From positions 186,001 to 250,000 of the forward strand of contig DXHR01000018.1 in the NCBI GenBank assembly GCA_019113295.1: a stretch of 64,000 nt of DNA, read 5' to 3'. The stretch comes from Candidatus Salinicoccus stercoripullorum. GTDB taxonomy: Bacteria > Bacillota > Bacilli > Staphylococcales > Salinicoccaceae. Both the position numbers and the translations under genes were made by a program. The notes beneath the pieces were generated by a model that saw nothing but the letters and a program-made list of their open reading frames with translations, did not search any database and was not told where the DNA came from. Position 1 is the first letter of the stretch, and the number at the start of each line of letters is the position of its first letter. Below are positions 18,595 through 28,764 of this stretch, piece after piece.

Positions 18595-21117
18595 TTATTG
18601 TCCGTGACAGTTTTTGTATTTCTTGCCTGAGCCGCATGGGCATGGGTCATTGCGGCCGACTCTCACTTCCTTTTTGACCGGCCCTTTTTTGACCTTTTCC
18701 TTGCCGTCGCCCGTCTGCATCTCATTTTTCTTGACGACCTGTTCACGCTTGATCTCCTCGTCGGATTTCAGTTCAGTCTTCAGGACGTATTTCGCAGTAT
18801 CATCTTCAATGGAGACGAGCATGTCCTCGAACATCTGCAGCCCTTCGTTCTGATACTCGCGCAGCGGATTGATCTGACCGTATGAACGGAGGTGTATGCC
18901 AGTCCTCAGCTGGTCCATGCTGTCGATATGTTCCACCCATTTCCGGTCGATGGTGCGGAGCATCATCATCCGCTCGAACAGCCTCATCTTCTCACTCGTG
19001 AGCTTCTCTTCCTTCTGCTCAAGCTCGTCTTTTATCTTTTCGAGGATGAGCGCCGAGATCTCTTCATTCTCCCTGCCGCGTACATCCGGCACGGTGATGG
19101 ACTCTTCCGACAGGTACATATCCTCGACAGTCTTGATGAACTGGTCGTAGTCGATCAGCTCGTCATCATCCAGGATGTAGTAGTTGACCGTACGTTCCAC
19201 CGATGATTCGATCATACCCATCAGCTGCTCGCGCACATCATCCTGATCGATGATGTCATTGCGTTCCTGATAGATGATTTCACGCTGGCGCCTCAGTACA
19301 TCATCATATTCGAGCAGTTTCTTACGTGAATCGAAGTTATTGCCCTCGACACGTTTCTGGGAGGATTCGACCGCCCTCGAGATCATCTTGGATGTAATCT
19401 CCTCCTCCTGCATTCCAAGCCGTCCCATCATACCCTGCATGCGTTCCGAACCGAAACGCCGCATGAGGTCATCTTCAAGTGACAGGTAGAATGTACTGAC
19501 ACCGACGTCCCCCTGACGTCCGGAACGTCCGCGGAGCTGGTCGTCGATACGCCTGGATTCATGCCGCTCCGTACCGATTACGGCCAGGCCGCCCGCTTCT
19601 TTGACACCTTCTCCAAGCTTGATGTCCGTACCGCGTCCGGCCATGTTGGTCGCAATCGTCACGGCACCTTTCCGGCCGGCGTTCATGATGATGTCCGCTT
19701 CCCTTTCATGGTTCTTCGCGTTCAGTACATTATGGCGGATGCCTTTCTTGCTGAGAAGGTTCGCGATATATTCACTTGTTTCCACCGCAACCGTCCCGAT
19801 CAGCACAGGCTGGCCGCTGCGGTGGCGTTCCACCACTTCATCAACAACATTCCTGAACTTGATATCCTTGGTCGAATAGATCCTGTCCGTCCTGTCTTCC
19901 CGTGCGATCGGCAGGTTTGTCGGGATGACCGTCACCTTCATATTGTATATGTTGATGAATTCCTCTTCCTCGGTTTTGGCTGTACCGGTCATGCCGGATA
20001 GTTTATTGTACTGCCTGAAGAAGTTCTGGAAAGTGATGGACGCCATCGTGCGGGATTCATTCTGGATTTCAACACCTTCCTTCGCTTCGATCGCCTGGTG
20101 AAGCCCGTCGGAAAAGCGGCGGCCTTTCATCTTACGGCCGGTGAACTGGTCGACGATGACGATCTTGTCCTCCTCGACGACATAATCGATATCACGCTGC
20201 ATCGAGAAGTGCGCCTTCAGTGCCTGGTTGATGTGATGGAGGAGGTTGACATGTTTCACGTCATACAGATTATCCACTTTGAACCATTTCTCCGCCTTCT
20301 CCATGCCCTCATCGTTTAGCTGGATGTTCTTTGTCTTGATATCGTATGTGAAATCCTCGTCTTCTTTGAGCATCTTGACGAACTGATTGGCCTGTATATA
20401 CTGTGTATTCGTCTGGTTCGCCCTGCCTGAGATGATCAGCGGTGTACGGGCCTCGTCAATCAGTATGGAGTCGACTTCATCGATGATGGCATAGTTGAGT
20501 CCGCGCAGCACCCGGTCCTTCTTGTAGGTCACCATGTTGTCCCTCAAGTAGTCGAAGCCGAGTTCATTATTTGTCGTATACGTAATATCAGCGGCGTACG
20601 CTTCCCGTTTCTCCTCACTGTTCTTGGCGTTCAGGTTAAGCCCGACAGTCAGTTTCAGGAAGTTGTAGAGCACCGACATTTCCTCCATCTGGGTGGCAGA
20701 AAGGTATTCGTTGACCGTGATGACGTGGACACCTTTGCCCGTCAGGGCATTCAGATATACCGGCAGTGTTGCCGTCAGCGTCTTACCTTCACCGGTCTTC
20801 ATTTCGGAAATGTCACCTTTATGAAGTGCAGCTCCGCCCATTATCTGTACAGGGTAGGGCTCGAGGCCAAGCGTCCTTTTGGAGGCTTCACGGACGACGG
20901 CAAAAGCTTCAGGCAGAATCTGATCCAGCAGCTTCTCTTCTGCCTTGTCATCTTCCGCACCGGCAAGTGTTTCCTTGAACTCATCGGTTTTACCCTGCAG
21001 TGCCGCATCATCCAGACCGGCCATCGTTTCCTTGTAGCCCTCGACCTTTTCAGCGATTTTCCGGAGGGAGCGCAGCTCCCTTTTATTACCGTCAAAGACT
21101 TTGTCCAAAATACCCAT
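18595..21117 (-). CDS. secA: Preprotein translocase ATPase SecA
   Basis: SecA drives secretory proteins through SecYEG. Visible features are the nucleotide-binding motif [15 protein letters not shown], the DEAD-like [17 protein letters not shown], the [16 protein letters not shown] and [16 protein letters not shown] motifs, and a C-terminal zinc-binding [15 protein letters not shown] start at [14 protein letters not shown] (840 aa), with GGGAG 8 bases upstream; the ORF track begins 9 residues earlier without an SD. The protein is full length. It shares a transcript with prfB, the standard Firmicute arrangement. The TATAAT at 21159-21164 on the minus strand may be its -10 box. Confidence 0.99.
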   Translation of the reverse strand: MGILDKVFDGNKRELRSLRKIAEKVEGYKETMAGLDDAALQGKTDEFKETLAGAEDDKAEEKLLDQILPEAFAVVREASKRTLGLEPYPVQIMGGAALHKGDISEMKTGEGKTLTATLPVYLNALTGKGVHVITVNEYLSATQMEEMSVLYNFLKLTVGLNLNAKNSEEKREAYAADITYTTNNELGFDYLRDNMVTYKKDRVLRGLNYAIIDEVDSILIDEARTPLIISGRANQTNTQYIQANQFVKMLKEDEDFTYDIKTKNIQLNDEGMEKAEKWFKVDNLYDVKHVNLLHHINQALKAHFSMQRDIDYVVEEDKIVIVDQFTGRKMKGRRFSDGLHQAIEAKEGVEIQNESRTMASITFQNFFRQYNKLSGMTGTAKTEEEEFINIYNMKVTVIPTNLPIAREDRTDRIYSTKDIKFRNVVDEVVERHRSGQPVLIGTVAVETSEYIANLLSKKGIRHNVLNAKNHEREADIIMNAGRKGAVTIATNMAGRGTDIKLGEGVKEAGGLAVIGTERHESRRIDDQLRGRSGRQGDVGVSTFYLSLEDDLMRRFGSERMQGMMGRLGMQEEEITSKMISRAVESSQKRVEGNNFDSRKKLLEYDDVLRRQREIIYQERNDIIDQDDVREQLMGMIESSVERTVNYYILDDDELIDYDQFIKTVEDMYLSEESITVPDVRGRENEEISALILEKIKDELEQKEEKLTSEKMRLFERMMMLRTIDRKWVEHIDSMDQLRTGIHLRSYGQINPLREYQNEGLQMFEDMLVSIEDDTAKYVLKTELKSDEEIKREQVVKKNEMQTGDGKEKVKKGPVKKEVRVGRNDPCPCGSGKKYKNCHGQ

Positions 21118-21217
21118 GGATTTCTCTCCCTCATTGTATCTCACTATGAATTCATCTCATTATAATACCACTAAACGCCGCAAAATAAAATATGTACGCA
21201 TCGCAGGGCATTCACAA

Positions 21218-21249
21218 TTAATCCCCGGCTGATGACAGCCGGGGATTCT
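21218..21249 (-). terminator. Terminator of hpf
   Basis: aatccccggctg and cagccggggatt form a perfect 12-base stem with an ATGA tetraloop, shortly after the hpf stop on the minus strand. The T tract is weak. Confidence 0.8.
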
Positions 21250-21269
21250 ATCCCGATCCCTGGGAAAGT

Positions 21270-21851
21270 TTATATGTCCTGATCCGTTTCGATGAGTCCG
21301 TACTTGCCGTCGTTGCGTTTATATACGATGCTTGTGCCATCGGTCTCCCTGTCATTGAAAACGAAGAAGTCATGGCCGAGCATGTTCATCTGCAATACTG
21401 CCTCTTCAGAATCCATCGGTTTCAGCTGGAACTTTTTGGAGCGGACGATGTAGTTTTCCGTATCGGCTTTGTCGTCCTCTTCCTCCCGGAATTCATGGTT
21501 CGCGTCCATTTCCAGTTTGGCGAAGAAGTCCTGCTCAGGATTCTTCTCCCTGAACTTGCGGTTGATCTTCGTCTTATGCTTTCTGATCTGCCTTTCGAGT
21601 TTGTCCACGATCAGGTCGACCGCCGCATACACATCCTCGTGCTTTTCCTCCGCTCTCAGAGTCAGGTTTTTCATCGGAATTGTGATTTCGACTTTGCCCT
21701 GCTTGTTGCTGTAAGTCTTGATATTGACATGTGCATGTGTGTTCGGAGCATTTGTAAAGTAACGTTCCAGCTTGCTGACCTTTTCCTCGATGTGGTTCCT
21801 GATTGCATCTGTTACCTCAATATTTTCTCCTCGAATTTCACATCTGATCAT
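21270..21851 (-). CDS. hpf: Long-form ribosome hibernation promoting factor
   Basis: The 193-residue protein has an N-terminal S30AE domain ([20 protein letters not shown]) and a separate C-terminal dimerisation domain ([20 protein letters not shown]...GHDFFVFND). This is the long HPF that joins 70S ribosomes into inactive 100S dimers in stationary phase. The SD AGGAGG lies 9 bases upstream. Between comFC and secA it has its own promoter candidate (TATAAT at 21892-21897) and a terminator, so it is likely a single-gene transcript. Confidence 0.96.
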   Translation of the reverse strand: MIRCEIRGENIEVTDAIRNHIEEKVSKLERYFTNAPNTHAHVNIKTYSNKQGKVEITIPMKNLTLRAEEKHEDVYAAVDLIVDKLERQIRKHKTKINRKFREKNPEQDFFAKLEMDANHEFREEEDDKADTENYIVRSKKFQLKPMDSEEAVLQMNMLGHDFFVFNDRETDGTSIVYKRNDGKYGLIETDQDI

Positions 21852-21891
21852 AGTGAAACCCCTCCTTCAATGCGATATACTTCCTGCTTTT

Positions 21892-21897
21892 ATTATA
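21892..21897 (-). promoter_or_regulatory. Probable -10 box of hpf
   Basis: A TATAAT box on the minus strand lies about 40 bases before the hpf start, with a weak TTTCAA-like -35 region 17 bases further upstream. I saw no clear SigB or SigH signature. Confidence 0.4.
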
Positions 21898-21906
21898 TCA
21901 GAGTAT

Positions 21907-22581
21907 TCAGGCTTTTGAAAACGTTAACACATCCACGCCGGCAGGCTTTCCTGTGTAAATTTTTTCAAGCGCCTGATGTACAGTGATACCGGTTGTATAG
22001 ATATCATCCACGACCAGAACCCGCTTCCCTGCAAGCATTGGAGCAACCTGATCATCCTTGAAATAAAAAGGGTTGGAAGCACCAATACGCGCCCGCTTGC
22101 CGAGTTCGGACTGCCGCCCGGCCTTGTCTGTGGCAAGGATATCCCTGTACGGGACTTTTGCCGCCTCAAGCACCATGGAAGTCTGGTTGTATCCCCTCTC
22201 TTCCATCCTTGCGGGGGAGACAGGAATTGGTATGGACATATCATATTCCCAGAAGCGGCACTTCAGAAACATCGAAATCACCTCCCTGAGTGCGGCGTCT
22301 TTTGTGAATTTGTACCTGTGGAACAGCATCTTCACTTCCCCCGTATAATCCATCATGCACATGATTTTTCCCGGGCGGCGGTAATTCTCCGCGAGGAAAC
22401 GGCAGTCCCTGCACTCCCCCTCCGCACTGTCCATGAGACGATGGCAGAAGCTGCACCGCTCCCCGGAACGCCACAGAGAAAGTCTTTCCCTGCATGGTGT
22501 GCAGAGCGGTTTTCGGCGTTTGAACATTGTTATGAGATCGGCTTCCTCCTCTATACGTGAGTGGCAGTACAGACAGATCAT
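21907..22581 (-). CDS. comFC: ComFC-like phosphoribosyltransferase-family competence protein
   Basis: The 224-residue protein has an N-terminal zinc-binding part with paired cysteines (MICLYCHSR, PLCTPCRERL, CSFCHRLM, ECRDC) and a C-terminal phosphoribosyltransferase fold with the PRPP-binding motif VLVVDDIYTTGITVHQ. ComFC homologues are needed for natural transformation and interact with the DNA uptake machinery. Its start overlaps the comFA stop by 4 bases (ATGA), so translation is coupled. Confidence 0.92.
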   Translation of the reverse strand: MICLYCHSRIEEEADLITMFKRRKPLCTPCRERLSLWRSGERCSFCHRLMDSAEGECRDCRFLAENYRRPGKIMCMMDYTGEVKMLFHRYKFTKDAALREVISMFLKCRFWEYDMSIPIPVSPARMEERGYNQTSMVLEAAKVPYRDILATDKAGRQSELGKRARIGASNPFYFKDDQVAPMLAGKRVLVVDDIYTTGITVHQALEKIYTGKPAGVDVLTFSKA

Positions 22582-23828
22582 AACGTCACCCTGCCGTCAT
22601 TGAAATTTCTGATGTTCCTGATGGCCCGGCGGATGTGCCCGGTGTTGTATGCTGCCATGAACCATATATTCCCCACAGGGTCGTCCATTTTGCGTCCGGT
22701 CCGGCCGCATATCTGGACCAGGCTGTCCGAATTGAACATCTCCGCCCCCACGACGATCACATCCAGATTTTTGAACGTCACACCCCGCTCCAGTATGGTC
22801 GTCGTAAGCAGCACCCTGGTTTCACTGCTTCGCATGCTGTCCACTTTCCTGTATCTCGCCTCATCCCCGCTGTATACCGAATCCGACCCGGGAAACTTTG
22901 CAGCTACGAGCGGATGAAGCTTCTCCATCATTCTGATTTCCGGCACAAACACAAGCACCCTGCGCCCTCTTTTGAGTATGCCGGCAATCAGATCTTCAAG
23001 CCTTGCAGGCAGCCTGCGCTTATTGACGTCTTTTGAAATGCCCTGCCACACGACCTTCGGTATGGCCAGGTCATACCCATGATATCTCCGATTGAGTGTC
23101 ACCACATTCTCCGCCCCCGCAAATTCGACCATGTCCCTGTTTGGCGTGGCTGTCATCAGCACGATGGTGGAGGGGGTGGCGGCCGCCCGGCGGACTGCAT
23201 CCAACAGCTGCCTGTCTGAGGACATCGGGAATGCATCCGTCTCATCCACTATGATCAGTCCGAAATGACCGATGTAATTATAGAGCTGATGCACAGTGCA
23301 GACGGTGAACCTGTGTTCAAACTCCACCTTCACCCCGGTATAGAGCAGGTCGATGTCCGAATCCCTGAACGCACCCCTCAGCCGGAGATGCACTTCCTTG
23401 ACTACATCTATGCGGGGCGAGACGAACGCTACATTCATCCCCCGCCGCCGGGCAAGTGAAATCGCTTCAAAGACGATTTCCGTCTTGCCTGCCCCCGTCA
23501 CGGCATGAAGCAGCATATCTGAATGTGCCGAGAGCGCTCCGACAATCCGGTCTGAGGCCGCCTGCTGCGCTTCACTGAGCTCAAAGCCAAGATGATAGCG
23601 GCATACTTCGGCTTTCTCCGCCGTATGGATCACCCGCAGCGGCGTAACGCTGTCCGAGCGCCCGATGTTTACACATTTCAGGCAATAAACAACGTCCGTG
23701 CCGTGATATCCGGAGTAATATTTATAGAAATACCGCTTCACATCATTGCTGCAGCGGTGGCAAACATACTTATCGGGGTCCACACCCCTGTCCATGTAGA
23801 TTTCGCCTTTCATATGTTTGATGATCAT
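22578..23828 (-). CDS. comFA: ComFA-like DNA helicase/translocase
   Basis: ComFA is a superfamily 2 ATPase that helps pull single-stranded DNA into the cell during transformation. The 416 residues contain N-terminal zinc-finger cysteines (YVCHRCSND, YCLKCVN), Walker A LLHAVTGAGKTEIVFEA, motif II LIIVDETDAFP, motif III LMTATPN and the late helicase motif QICGRTGRK. The ATG at 23828 has GGGAGG 8 bases upstream. Both comF genes are intact, so the transformation apparatus is at least partly preserved. Confidence 0.93.
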   Translation of the reverse strand: MIIKHMKGEIYMDRGVDPDKYVCHRCSNDVKRYFYKYYSGYHGTDVVYCLKCVNIGRSDSVTPLRVIHTAEKAEVCRYHLGFELSEAQQAASDRIVGALSAHSDMLLHAVTGAGKTEIVFEAISLARRRGMNVAFVSPRIDVVKEVHLRLRGAFRDSDIDLLYTGVKVEFEHRFTVCTVHQLYNYIGHFGLIIVDETDAFPMSSDRQLLDAVRRAAATPSTIVLMTATPNRDMVEFAGAENVVTLNRRYHGYDLAIPKVVWQGISKDVNKRRLPARLEDLIAGILKRGRRVLVFVPEIRMMEKLHPLVAAKFPGSDSVYSGDEARYRKVDSMRSSETRVLLTTTILERGVTFKNLDVIVVGAEMFNSDSLVQICGRTGRKMDDPVGNIWFMAAYNTGHIRRAIRNIRNFNDGRVTL

Positions 23829-23843
23829 CTTCTCATCCTCCCA

Positions 23844-23876
23844 TAAAAAAAGACGCAGCCAAATAAGCTGCGTCTT
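23844..23876 (-). terminator. Rho-independent terminator of degV
   Basis: aagacgcagc and gctgcgtctt form a perfect 10-base stem, followed on the minus strand by T7. It separates degV from comFA. Confidence 0.92.
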
Positions 23877-23891
23877 GAATATCCGATTGTA

Positions 23892-24764
23892 TTATACTTC
23901 TGTATCGACTTCATATGTTGTATATCCGAGCCCGAGCGCACCCTCACCAAGATGCGTCCCGATGACAGGACCGAAATAGCTCAGCCTGAAGGTCACCTCC
24001 GGATGTTTTTCGCGGAGCGCGGCGAGCCATTCTTCCGCTTCCGCTTCGGCGTTGGAATGGATGACGACGGCAGTGACCGGCTTTCCTTTGTGCCGTTCCA
24101 TCTCCGTTTCAAAAACGTCCTCCACTTTCTTCATCGCCTTTTTCTTCGTCCGGATCTTCTCATACGGTACAATCTGTGCATCCTGGAACTCAAGGATCGG
24201 CTTCACTTTCAGAAGGCTGCCGATCATCGCCTGGGCATTCGTCAGACGGCCGCCCTTCTGAAGATTCGTCAGTGTATCGACGATGAAGTATGCATTTGTA
24301 TTTTTCTTGCGCTTCATTTCCTCGAGTTCCAAAAGCAGCTGATCGAGCTCCATATCGTCTTTGTGCTGCGCCGCATACAAAGCAAGGAAGCCCTGGACAT
24401 AGCATGCCACTTCAGAGTCCACTGCATGGACCTCTATCCCCTTCACGCTCTGTCCGGCTGCAATCGCGTTCTGGCAGGTGCCGCTGATTTTGCCTGATAG
24501 GTGGACGCTTACAACGTCCGTATATCCTTCCCGCCGCAAGGTTTCAAGCAGCAGTATATAATCCCCGATCGAAGGCTGGCTTGTCCGCGGAAGTTCCTCC
24601 ATATCGCGTATTCTGTCATAAAATTCATCGGGCGTTATCTCCTCGTCTTCCTTGTATGATTCATCACCGATGACTACACTGAGAGGAATTGTGCGGATAT
24701 CGTATTTTTCCTTCAATGCATCGGGCAGATAGGATGTTGAATCCACCACGACTGCAATCTTCAT
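23892..24764 (-). CDS. DegV-family fatty-acid-binding protein (FakB-like)
   Basis: The 290-residue protein is a full DegV protein: IAVVVDSTSYLPD at the N-terminus, LPRTSQPSIGDYILLLE (fatty-acid carboxylate loop), HLSGKISGTCQNAI, and the C-terminal FGPVIGTHLGEGALGLGY. DegV/FakB proteins hold a fatty acid while the kinase FakA phosphorylates it, which lets the cell use host or medium fatty acids. The position next to comFA matches staphylococcal FakB1. A second paralogue lies at 56229-57080. Confidence 0.92.
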   Translation of the reverse strand: MKIAVVVDSTSYLPDALKEKYDIRTIPLSVVIGDESYKEDEEITPDEFYDRIRDMEELPRTSQPSIGDYILLLETLRREGYTDVVSVHLSGKISGTCQNAIAAGQSVKGIEVHAVDSEVACYVQGFLALYAAQHKDDMELDQLLLELEEMKRKKNTNAYFIVDTLTNLQKGGRLTNAQAMIGSLLKVKPILEFQDAQIVPYEKIRTKKKAMKKVEDVFETEMERHKGKPVTAVVIHSNAEAEAEEWLAALREKHPEVTFRLSYFGPVIGTHLGEGALGLGYTTYEVDTEV

Positions 24765-24871
24765 ATGCGTTCCCCCAATCCTTCATTCACACTTAAAAAT
24801 ATTCTACTACACACTGGCGGTTTCCGTCTACGTCGGGGCGTGTGTTAAAATACAATGTAGAGGTGAATCTA

Positions 24872-25501
24872 ATGGAACAGCAGTATTTGAACAGACTCGA
24901 TACAGAGACGGAGACAGTCATCAGCAAATCACGCTTCATTTCATACATCCGGCGTACACCGACAGAAGAGGCGGCGAAAGCATTCATCAGCGAAATAAAA
25001 ACCAGGCATAAAAGTGCGAACCATAACTGCAGCGCCTACATAATCGGCGAAAGTGCACTGATCCAGAAAGCCAACGATGACGGCGAACCGAGTGGTACTG
25101 CCGGCGTGCCGATACTTGAAGTGCTGAAGCAGGAAGGTATGTATGATACCACCATTGTAGTGACCCGATACTTCGGCGGCATCAAACTCGGGGGCGGCGG
25201 CCTGATCCGCGCCTATTCCGGTTCCGCATCAAGCGCGGTGAAGGCGTCCGGCAAAGTTGTGAAGATTCCGGTCATACCGATGGAAGTGACGATGGATTAC
25301 ACGAACACCAGCCGCTTCGAACACTATCTCGGTGAAACCGGCATTGAAATCAGGGACATCACCTATACCGACAGAGTCACATACTTCCTCCACGTGAAGG
25401 AAGCCGACAGGGAGGCCTTCACAGAACGTCTGCAGGAAATCACAAAAAACACCCACGGCATTGATGAACATGATGTCATCCAGGCCGAGGGCGCCGTCTG
25501 A
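24872..25501 (+). CDS. yigZ: YigZ/IMPACT-family protein
   Basis: The 209-residue protein has the UPF0029/IMPACT signature region (KSANHNCSAYIIGE, NDDGEPSGTAGVPILEVL, VVTRYFGGIKLGGGGLIRAYS) followed by a C-terminal DUF1949 domain. The family (YvyE/YigZ) is widespread; its biochemical role is unproven, though links to translation and peptidase activity have been suggested. I start at MEQQYLNRLDTETET, with GAGGTG 6 bases upstream, instead of the track start 10 residues earlier. It converges with tagO, whose stop is only 3 bases away, with no terminator in between. Confidence 0.92.
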   Translation: MEQQYLNRLDTETETVISKSRFISYIRRTPTEEAAKAFISEIKTRHKSANHNCSAYIIGESALIQKANDDGEPSGTAGVPILEVLKQEGMYDTTIVVTRYFGGIKLGGGGLIRAYSGSASSAVKASGKVVKIPVIPMEVTMDYTNTSRFEHYLGETGIEIRDITYTDRVTYFLHVKEADREAFTERLQEITKNTHGIDEHDVIQAEGAV

Positions 25502-25504
25502 TAC

Positions 25505-26557
25505 TTATGAGAATATTTTATGCACAAACCGCCGCACAAAGTTGAGCACCGGCTTCCGTTCCGATTCCGCGAGGTCGATCGCCTCGACGACGATTTCTGT
25601 CGTAAAGATCAGCAGCAGCACGATGATCACCGAGCCCGGGATTGTCGACAGGTACAGAATGATGCTGCCGCCTGCATACAGCAGGGCGATGAAGTAGATC
25701 AGTATCACGCTCTCCATATGGGAGTATCCGAGGTTTCTGAGCCGGTGGTGTATATGGCTTTTATCCGCTTTGAAAAGGGACACTTTGCTGCGGTACCGGC
25801 GCAGGGCGGAAAATGCCATATCGATGAAAGGCACCGCCAGGATGATGATCGGAAAGAACAGGGATATGAGCGTGATGTTCTTGAAACCCATCAGTGAAAC
25901 GACCGCCAGCACGAAACCGAGCAGCATTGCGCCGTTATCCCCGAGGAATATTTTCGCCGGGTGGAAGTTGTAGACCAAAAAGCCGAGACAGGATCCGATC
26001 AGTATGACACAGATCATCATGACAAACAGATTGCCCTGCAGTATCGTGATCAGTCCAATACTTGACAGCGCGATGATCGACACACCCGTCGCGAGACCAT
26101 CGAGTCCGTCGATGATGTTGATCGCGTTGATGATGGCAATCATCCAGATCAGCGTTATCGGCACCGTCAGCATCCCGAAGTCGATCGACACGCCGAACGG
26201 GGTGATATTGTCGATCACGATGCCATAGTAGATCGGCACACTGCTCGCAAGCAGCTGCCCGATGAGTTTCAGAAGCGGCTTGAGGTCATATTTGTCATCG
26301 ATGATACCGACGATGACAATGATGGTGCCGCCGATGATGATGGATTTATATTCCGCCTCTATCGGACGCGCGATCATGATTCCGATCACCATGGAAATCA
26401 GAATTGCCACGCCTCCGAGATACGGTATCGGTTTGGCATGGACCTTCCGGAAGTTCGGGTAGTCGACAAATCCAAATTTGCGGCTCCCCCATATGAATAT
26501 CGGCATCAGAATCAGCGTTATTAAAAAAGACACCACAAGTAAAAATAAAGTATACAT
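25505..26557 (-). CDS. tagO: Undecaprenyl-phosphate GlcNAc-1-phosphate transferase (TagO/WecA family)
   Basis: TagO starts wall teichoic acid synthesis by linking GlcNAc-1-P to undecaprenyl phosphate. The 350-residue protein has about eleven hydrophobic segments and the polyprenyl-P transferase motifs: GGVAILI, NAINIIDGLDGLATGVS (catalytic Asp pair), NFHPAKIFLGDNGAMLLGF and the HIHHRL loop. The SD is weak (GGTGATG). The next gene on the other strand encodes an LCP enzyme that could ligate the finished polymer to peptidoglycan. Confidence 0.95.
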   Translation of the reverse strand: MYTLFLLVVSFLITLILMPIFIWGSRKFGFVDYPNFRKVHAKPIPYLGGVAILISMVIGIMIARPIEAEYKSIIIGGTIIVIVGIIDDKYDLKPLLKLIGQLLASSVPIYYGIVIDNITPFGVSIDFGMLTVPITLIWMIAIINAINIIDGLDGLATGVSIIALSSIGLITILQGNLFVMMICVILIGSCLGFLVYNFHPAKIFLGDNGAMLLGFVLAVVSLMGFKNITLISLFFPIIILAVPFIDMAFSALRRYRSKVSLFKADKSHIHHRLRNLGYSHMESVILIYFIALLYAGGSIILYLSTIPGSVIIVLLLIFTTEIVVEAIDLAESERKPVLNFVRRFVHKIFS

Positions 26558-26666
26558 ATCATCACCATCTGTAAGATTTCCAATTTACTATATCATATTA
26601 CTGTTTAAATATGGAATGTATATTGTGTTTTGCACGATAATAATTTTAATGTCGTCCGTTTCGTTG

Positions 26667-26672
26667 TATAAT
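26667..26672 (+). promoter_or_regulatory. -10 box of the LCP gene
   Basis: TATAAT lies about 30 bases before the LCP start on the plus strand. The -35 region is poor. Confidence 0.5.
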
Positions 26673-26700
26673 TGTATCAATATGAAAAAGGAGATTCATA

Positions 26701-27660
26701 ATGAAAAGAACTGACAAAAAACGAATGCATCCGGCACTCAAAGTGCTGCTTGCGTTTTTGATTATTTCGATACTGGTTTTCGCAGGAATCATAGCTTACG
26801 TCTACATCAATCTCAAGGGAGCTGCCGACAAAATGTATGACGACGACTTCGCCGATTCATCATCGGAAATGAGGGACACCGAGGTCAGCGTCAAGGACGG
26901 CGACCCGATCTCAGTCGTGCTTTTCGGTACGGACAGCGACGAAGAACGTGAATCACAGTCCATGGGCCAGCGCTCGGATACAATCATGGTCGTCACTCTG
27001 AATACAAACGCCGATGAAGGCAAAATCGTAAGTATCCCGAGGGATACGCAGGCGGAGATCGCCGACCGGGATTCTGTTGAAAAGATCAACCATGCCTATG
27101 CATACGGCGGCCCGGAACTCGCCAAACGGACGGTCGAGAATTTCCTCGATACCCCAATGGACTATTTTGTTTCAATAGACATGGACGGATTTGAAAATAT
27201 TGTCGATGCCGTCGGCGGCGTGACGATCACGAGCCAGGATACTTTCGAGCAGTCCGGCTATTCATTTGCAGAAGGTCAGACTTACGACATGGACGGCGAG
27301 GAAGCCCTCGCCTTCTCCAGAAGCAGAAAATCCGCAGGCGCAGGCGGCGACTCAGGCAGACAGATGCGCCAGCAGCAGGTTGTCCAGGCGATCGCCGGTG
27401 AAATGGTGAGCCTCCAGACGATTACCAACTTCAATTCGATACTGGATGTGCTGAGCGACAACATACGGACAAACATTCCATTCGGGGAAATGAACGCGCT
27501 CCGCTCCAACTACCAGGATGCTGCGCAGAATGTCGAACGGCTGACGCTTGAAGGGGTCGACGACCGCGGTGAGGACGGACTCTGGTACTTCTTCCCGGAT
27601 GATCAGTCCTACAATGATGTGAGAACAGAACTCCGGGAGAACCTGGAGCTCGAAGAATAA
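26701..27660 (+). CDS. LytR-CpsA-Psr (LCP) family wall polymer ligase
   Basis: The 319-residue protein has a short basic N-terminus, one membrane segment (LKVLLAFLIISILVFAGIIAYV) and an extracellular LCP domain with VLFGTDSDEERESQSMGQRS, the arginine-containing SIPRDTQAEI, KINHAYAYGGPELA and ALAFSRSRK. LCP enzymes transfer teichoic acid or capsule from undecaprenyl pyrophosphate to peptidoglycan. AAGGAG lies 7 bases upstream of the ATG. It is followed after 23 bases by the GGDEF gene, probably in one transcript. Staphylococci have three LCPs; which one this matches cannot be told here. Confidence 0.93.
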   Translation: MKRTDKKRMHPALKVLLAFLIISILVFAGIIAYVYINLKGAADKMYDDDFADSSSEMRDTEVSVKDGDPISVVLFGTDSDEERESQSMGQRSDTIMVVTLNTNADEGKIVSIPRDTQAEIADRDSVEKINHAYAYGGPELAKRTVENFLDTPMDYFVSIDMDGFENIVDAVGGVTITSQDTFEQSGYSFAEGQTYDMDGEEALAFSRSRKSAGAGGDSGRQMRQQQVVQAIAGEMVSLQTITNFNSILDVLSDNIRTNIPFGEMNALRSNYQDAAQNVERLTLEGVDDRGEDGLWYFFPDDQSYNDVRTELRENLELEE

Positions 27661-27683
27661 CAGCAGAGAGGGAGGGATGATAT

Positions 27684-28736
27684 ATGCTGATTGATTTTGT
27701 GCTCAACATATCGCTGACGATAAGCGGCATATATCTCTTCCACCGTCTGCAGTATGCGGAAGACCGGCGTCTCATCGATTCCGGCATCTTCCAGGCACTG
27801 CTCATGACGACGCTTGCAGTACTTCTTCTGATGGTGCCCATCCATGTGTCGGGCATCACTTTCAGCCTGTATTTCATACCGCTCCTCATACTGGTCAAGT
27901 ACAGCGTGCCCTATTACATGCTTGGCTCACTCGTTACCGTCTATCTGTTCCACCATCTGATATTCGGCTACGGCTGGCAGATTTATGTAATATTCGCCGT
28001 ACTGTACATTTTCGTCATGGCAATACTGCCGTTCCTGAAGTTTGAAAAGCTCAGGATCCTGACCTCAGCATGCATCATCTTCTCGATCCTGTATGTACTT
28101 TGCATCAACCTGCTGATCAGTGACCTGACCCTGTGGCAGATGCTCATTTTCGTTGCCACAAGCACCACCGTGATGTTTTTTGCGATGATGATGTACGAGG
28201 ACATCAATGCGATGCTGAAGCTTCTGAAACGCTATGAGGAGGATGAATACAGGGATTACCTGACGCAGCTCGGCAACATCAAATCATTTGATGAGGAAGT
28301 CAACCTGCTGATAGATGAAAGTGAGACACTCAGCCTGCTGCTCATCGACATCGATAATTTCAAAGTAGTCAACGATATACACAGCTACGCTTCAGGCGAC
28401 GCCCTCATCAGACAGATGGCAAACCTGCTTGATAACCACGTACCGGGCGGCGGGTCTTTATTCCGCAACAGCGGCGAGGAGTTCGCCATGGTCATACCGA
28501 ACCTGTCATTCGACAAGACGGTGCGCCTTGGCGAGGCGATTCGCAACAGTGTGGAACGGGCGAGTTTCCATATCAGCGAAGAGGAGACCATCAGCCTCAC
28601 GGTGTCAATCGGCGTGGGCTACAAAGGTGAGGCCGATGTCACGAAAGGCAGGATGTTCACAGATGCCGACGATATGCTTCATGCAGCAAAAAAACAGGGG
28701 CAGAACAGAGTGATGTTCATCCCCTATCTAAGTTAA
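27684..28736 (+). CDS. gdpS: Membrane GGDEF-domain protein (GdpS-like)
   Basis: The N-terminal half has about six hydrophobic segments, and the C-terminal half is a GGDEF domain (from about residue 190: YRDYLTQLGNIKSFDEEVN, LLLIDIDNFKVVNDIHSYAS). The active-site loop reads NSGEEF, so the first glycine of GG(D/E)EF is serine. It lies next to tagO as does staphylococcal GdpS, reported to act on gene expression without making c-di-GMP. The Ser substitution fits a weak or absent cyclase activity, but this is inference. GGGAGG lies 8 bases before the ATG. Confidence 0.88.
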   Translation: MLIDFVLNISLTISGIYLFHRLQYAEDRRLIDSGIFQALLMTTLAVLLLMVPIHVSGITFSLYFIPLLILVKYSVPYYMLGSLVTVYLFHHLIFGYGWQIYVIFAVLYIFVMAILPFLKFEKLRILTSACIIFSILYVLCINLLISDLTLWQMLIFVATSTTVMFFAMMMYEDINAMLKLLKRYEEDEYRDYLTQLGNIKSFDEEVNLLIDESETLSLLLIDIDNFKVVNDIHSYASGDALIRQMANLLDNHVPGGGSLFRNSGEEFAMVIPNLSFDKTVRLGEAIRNSVERASFHISEEETISLTVSIGVGYKGEADVTKGRMFTDADDMLHAAKKQGQNRVMFIPYLS

Positions 28737-28764
28737 AAAGCCAATCCCGGAGGGGATTGGCTTT
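28737..28764. terminator. Bidirectional terminator between gdpS and ytxJ
   Basis: aaagccaatccc and gggattggcttt form a perfect 12-base stem with a 4-base loop. It sits between convergent genes and includes part of the ytxJ stop codon. Confidence 0.92.
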
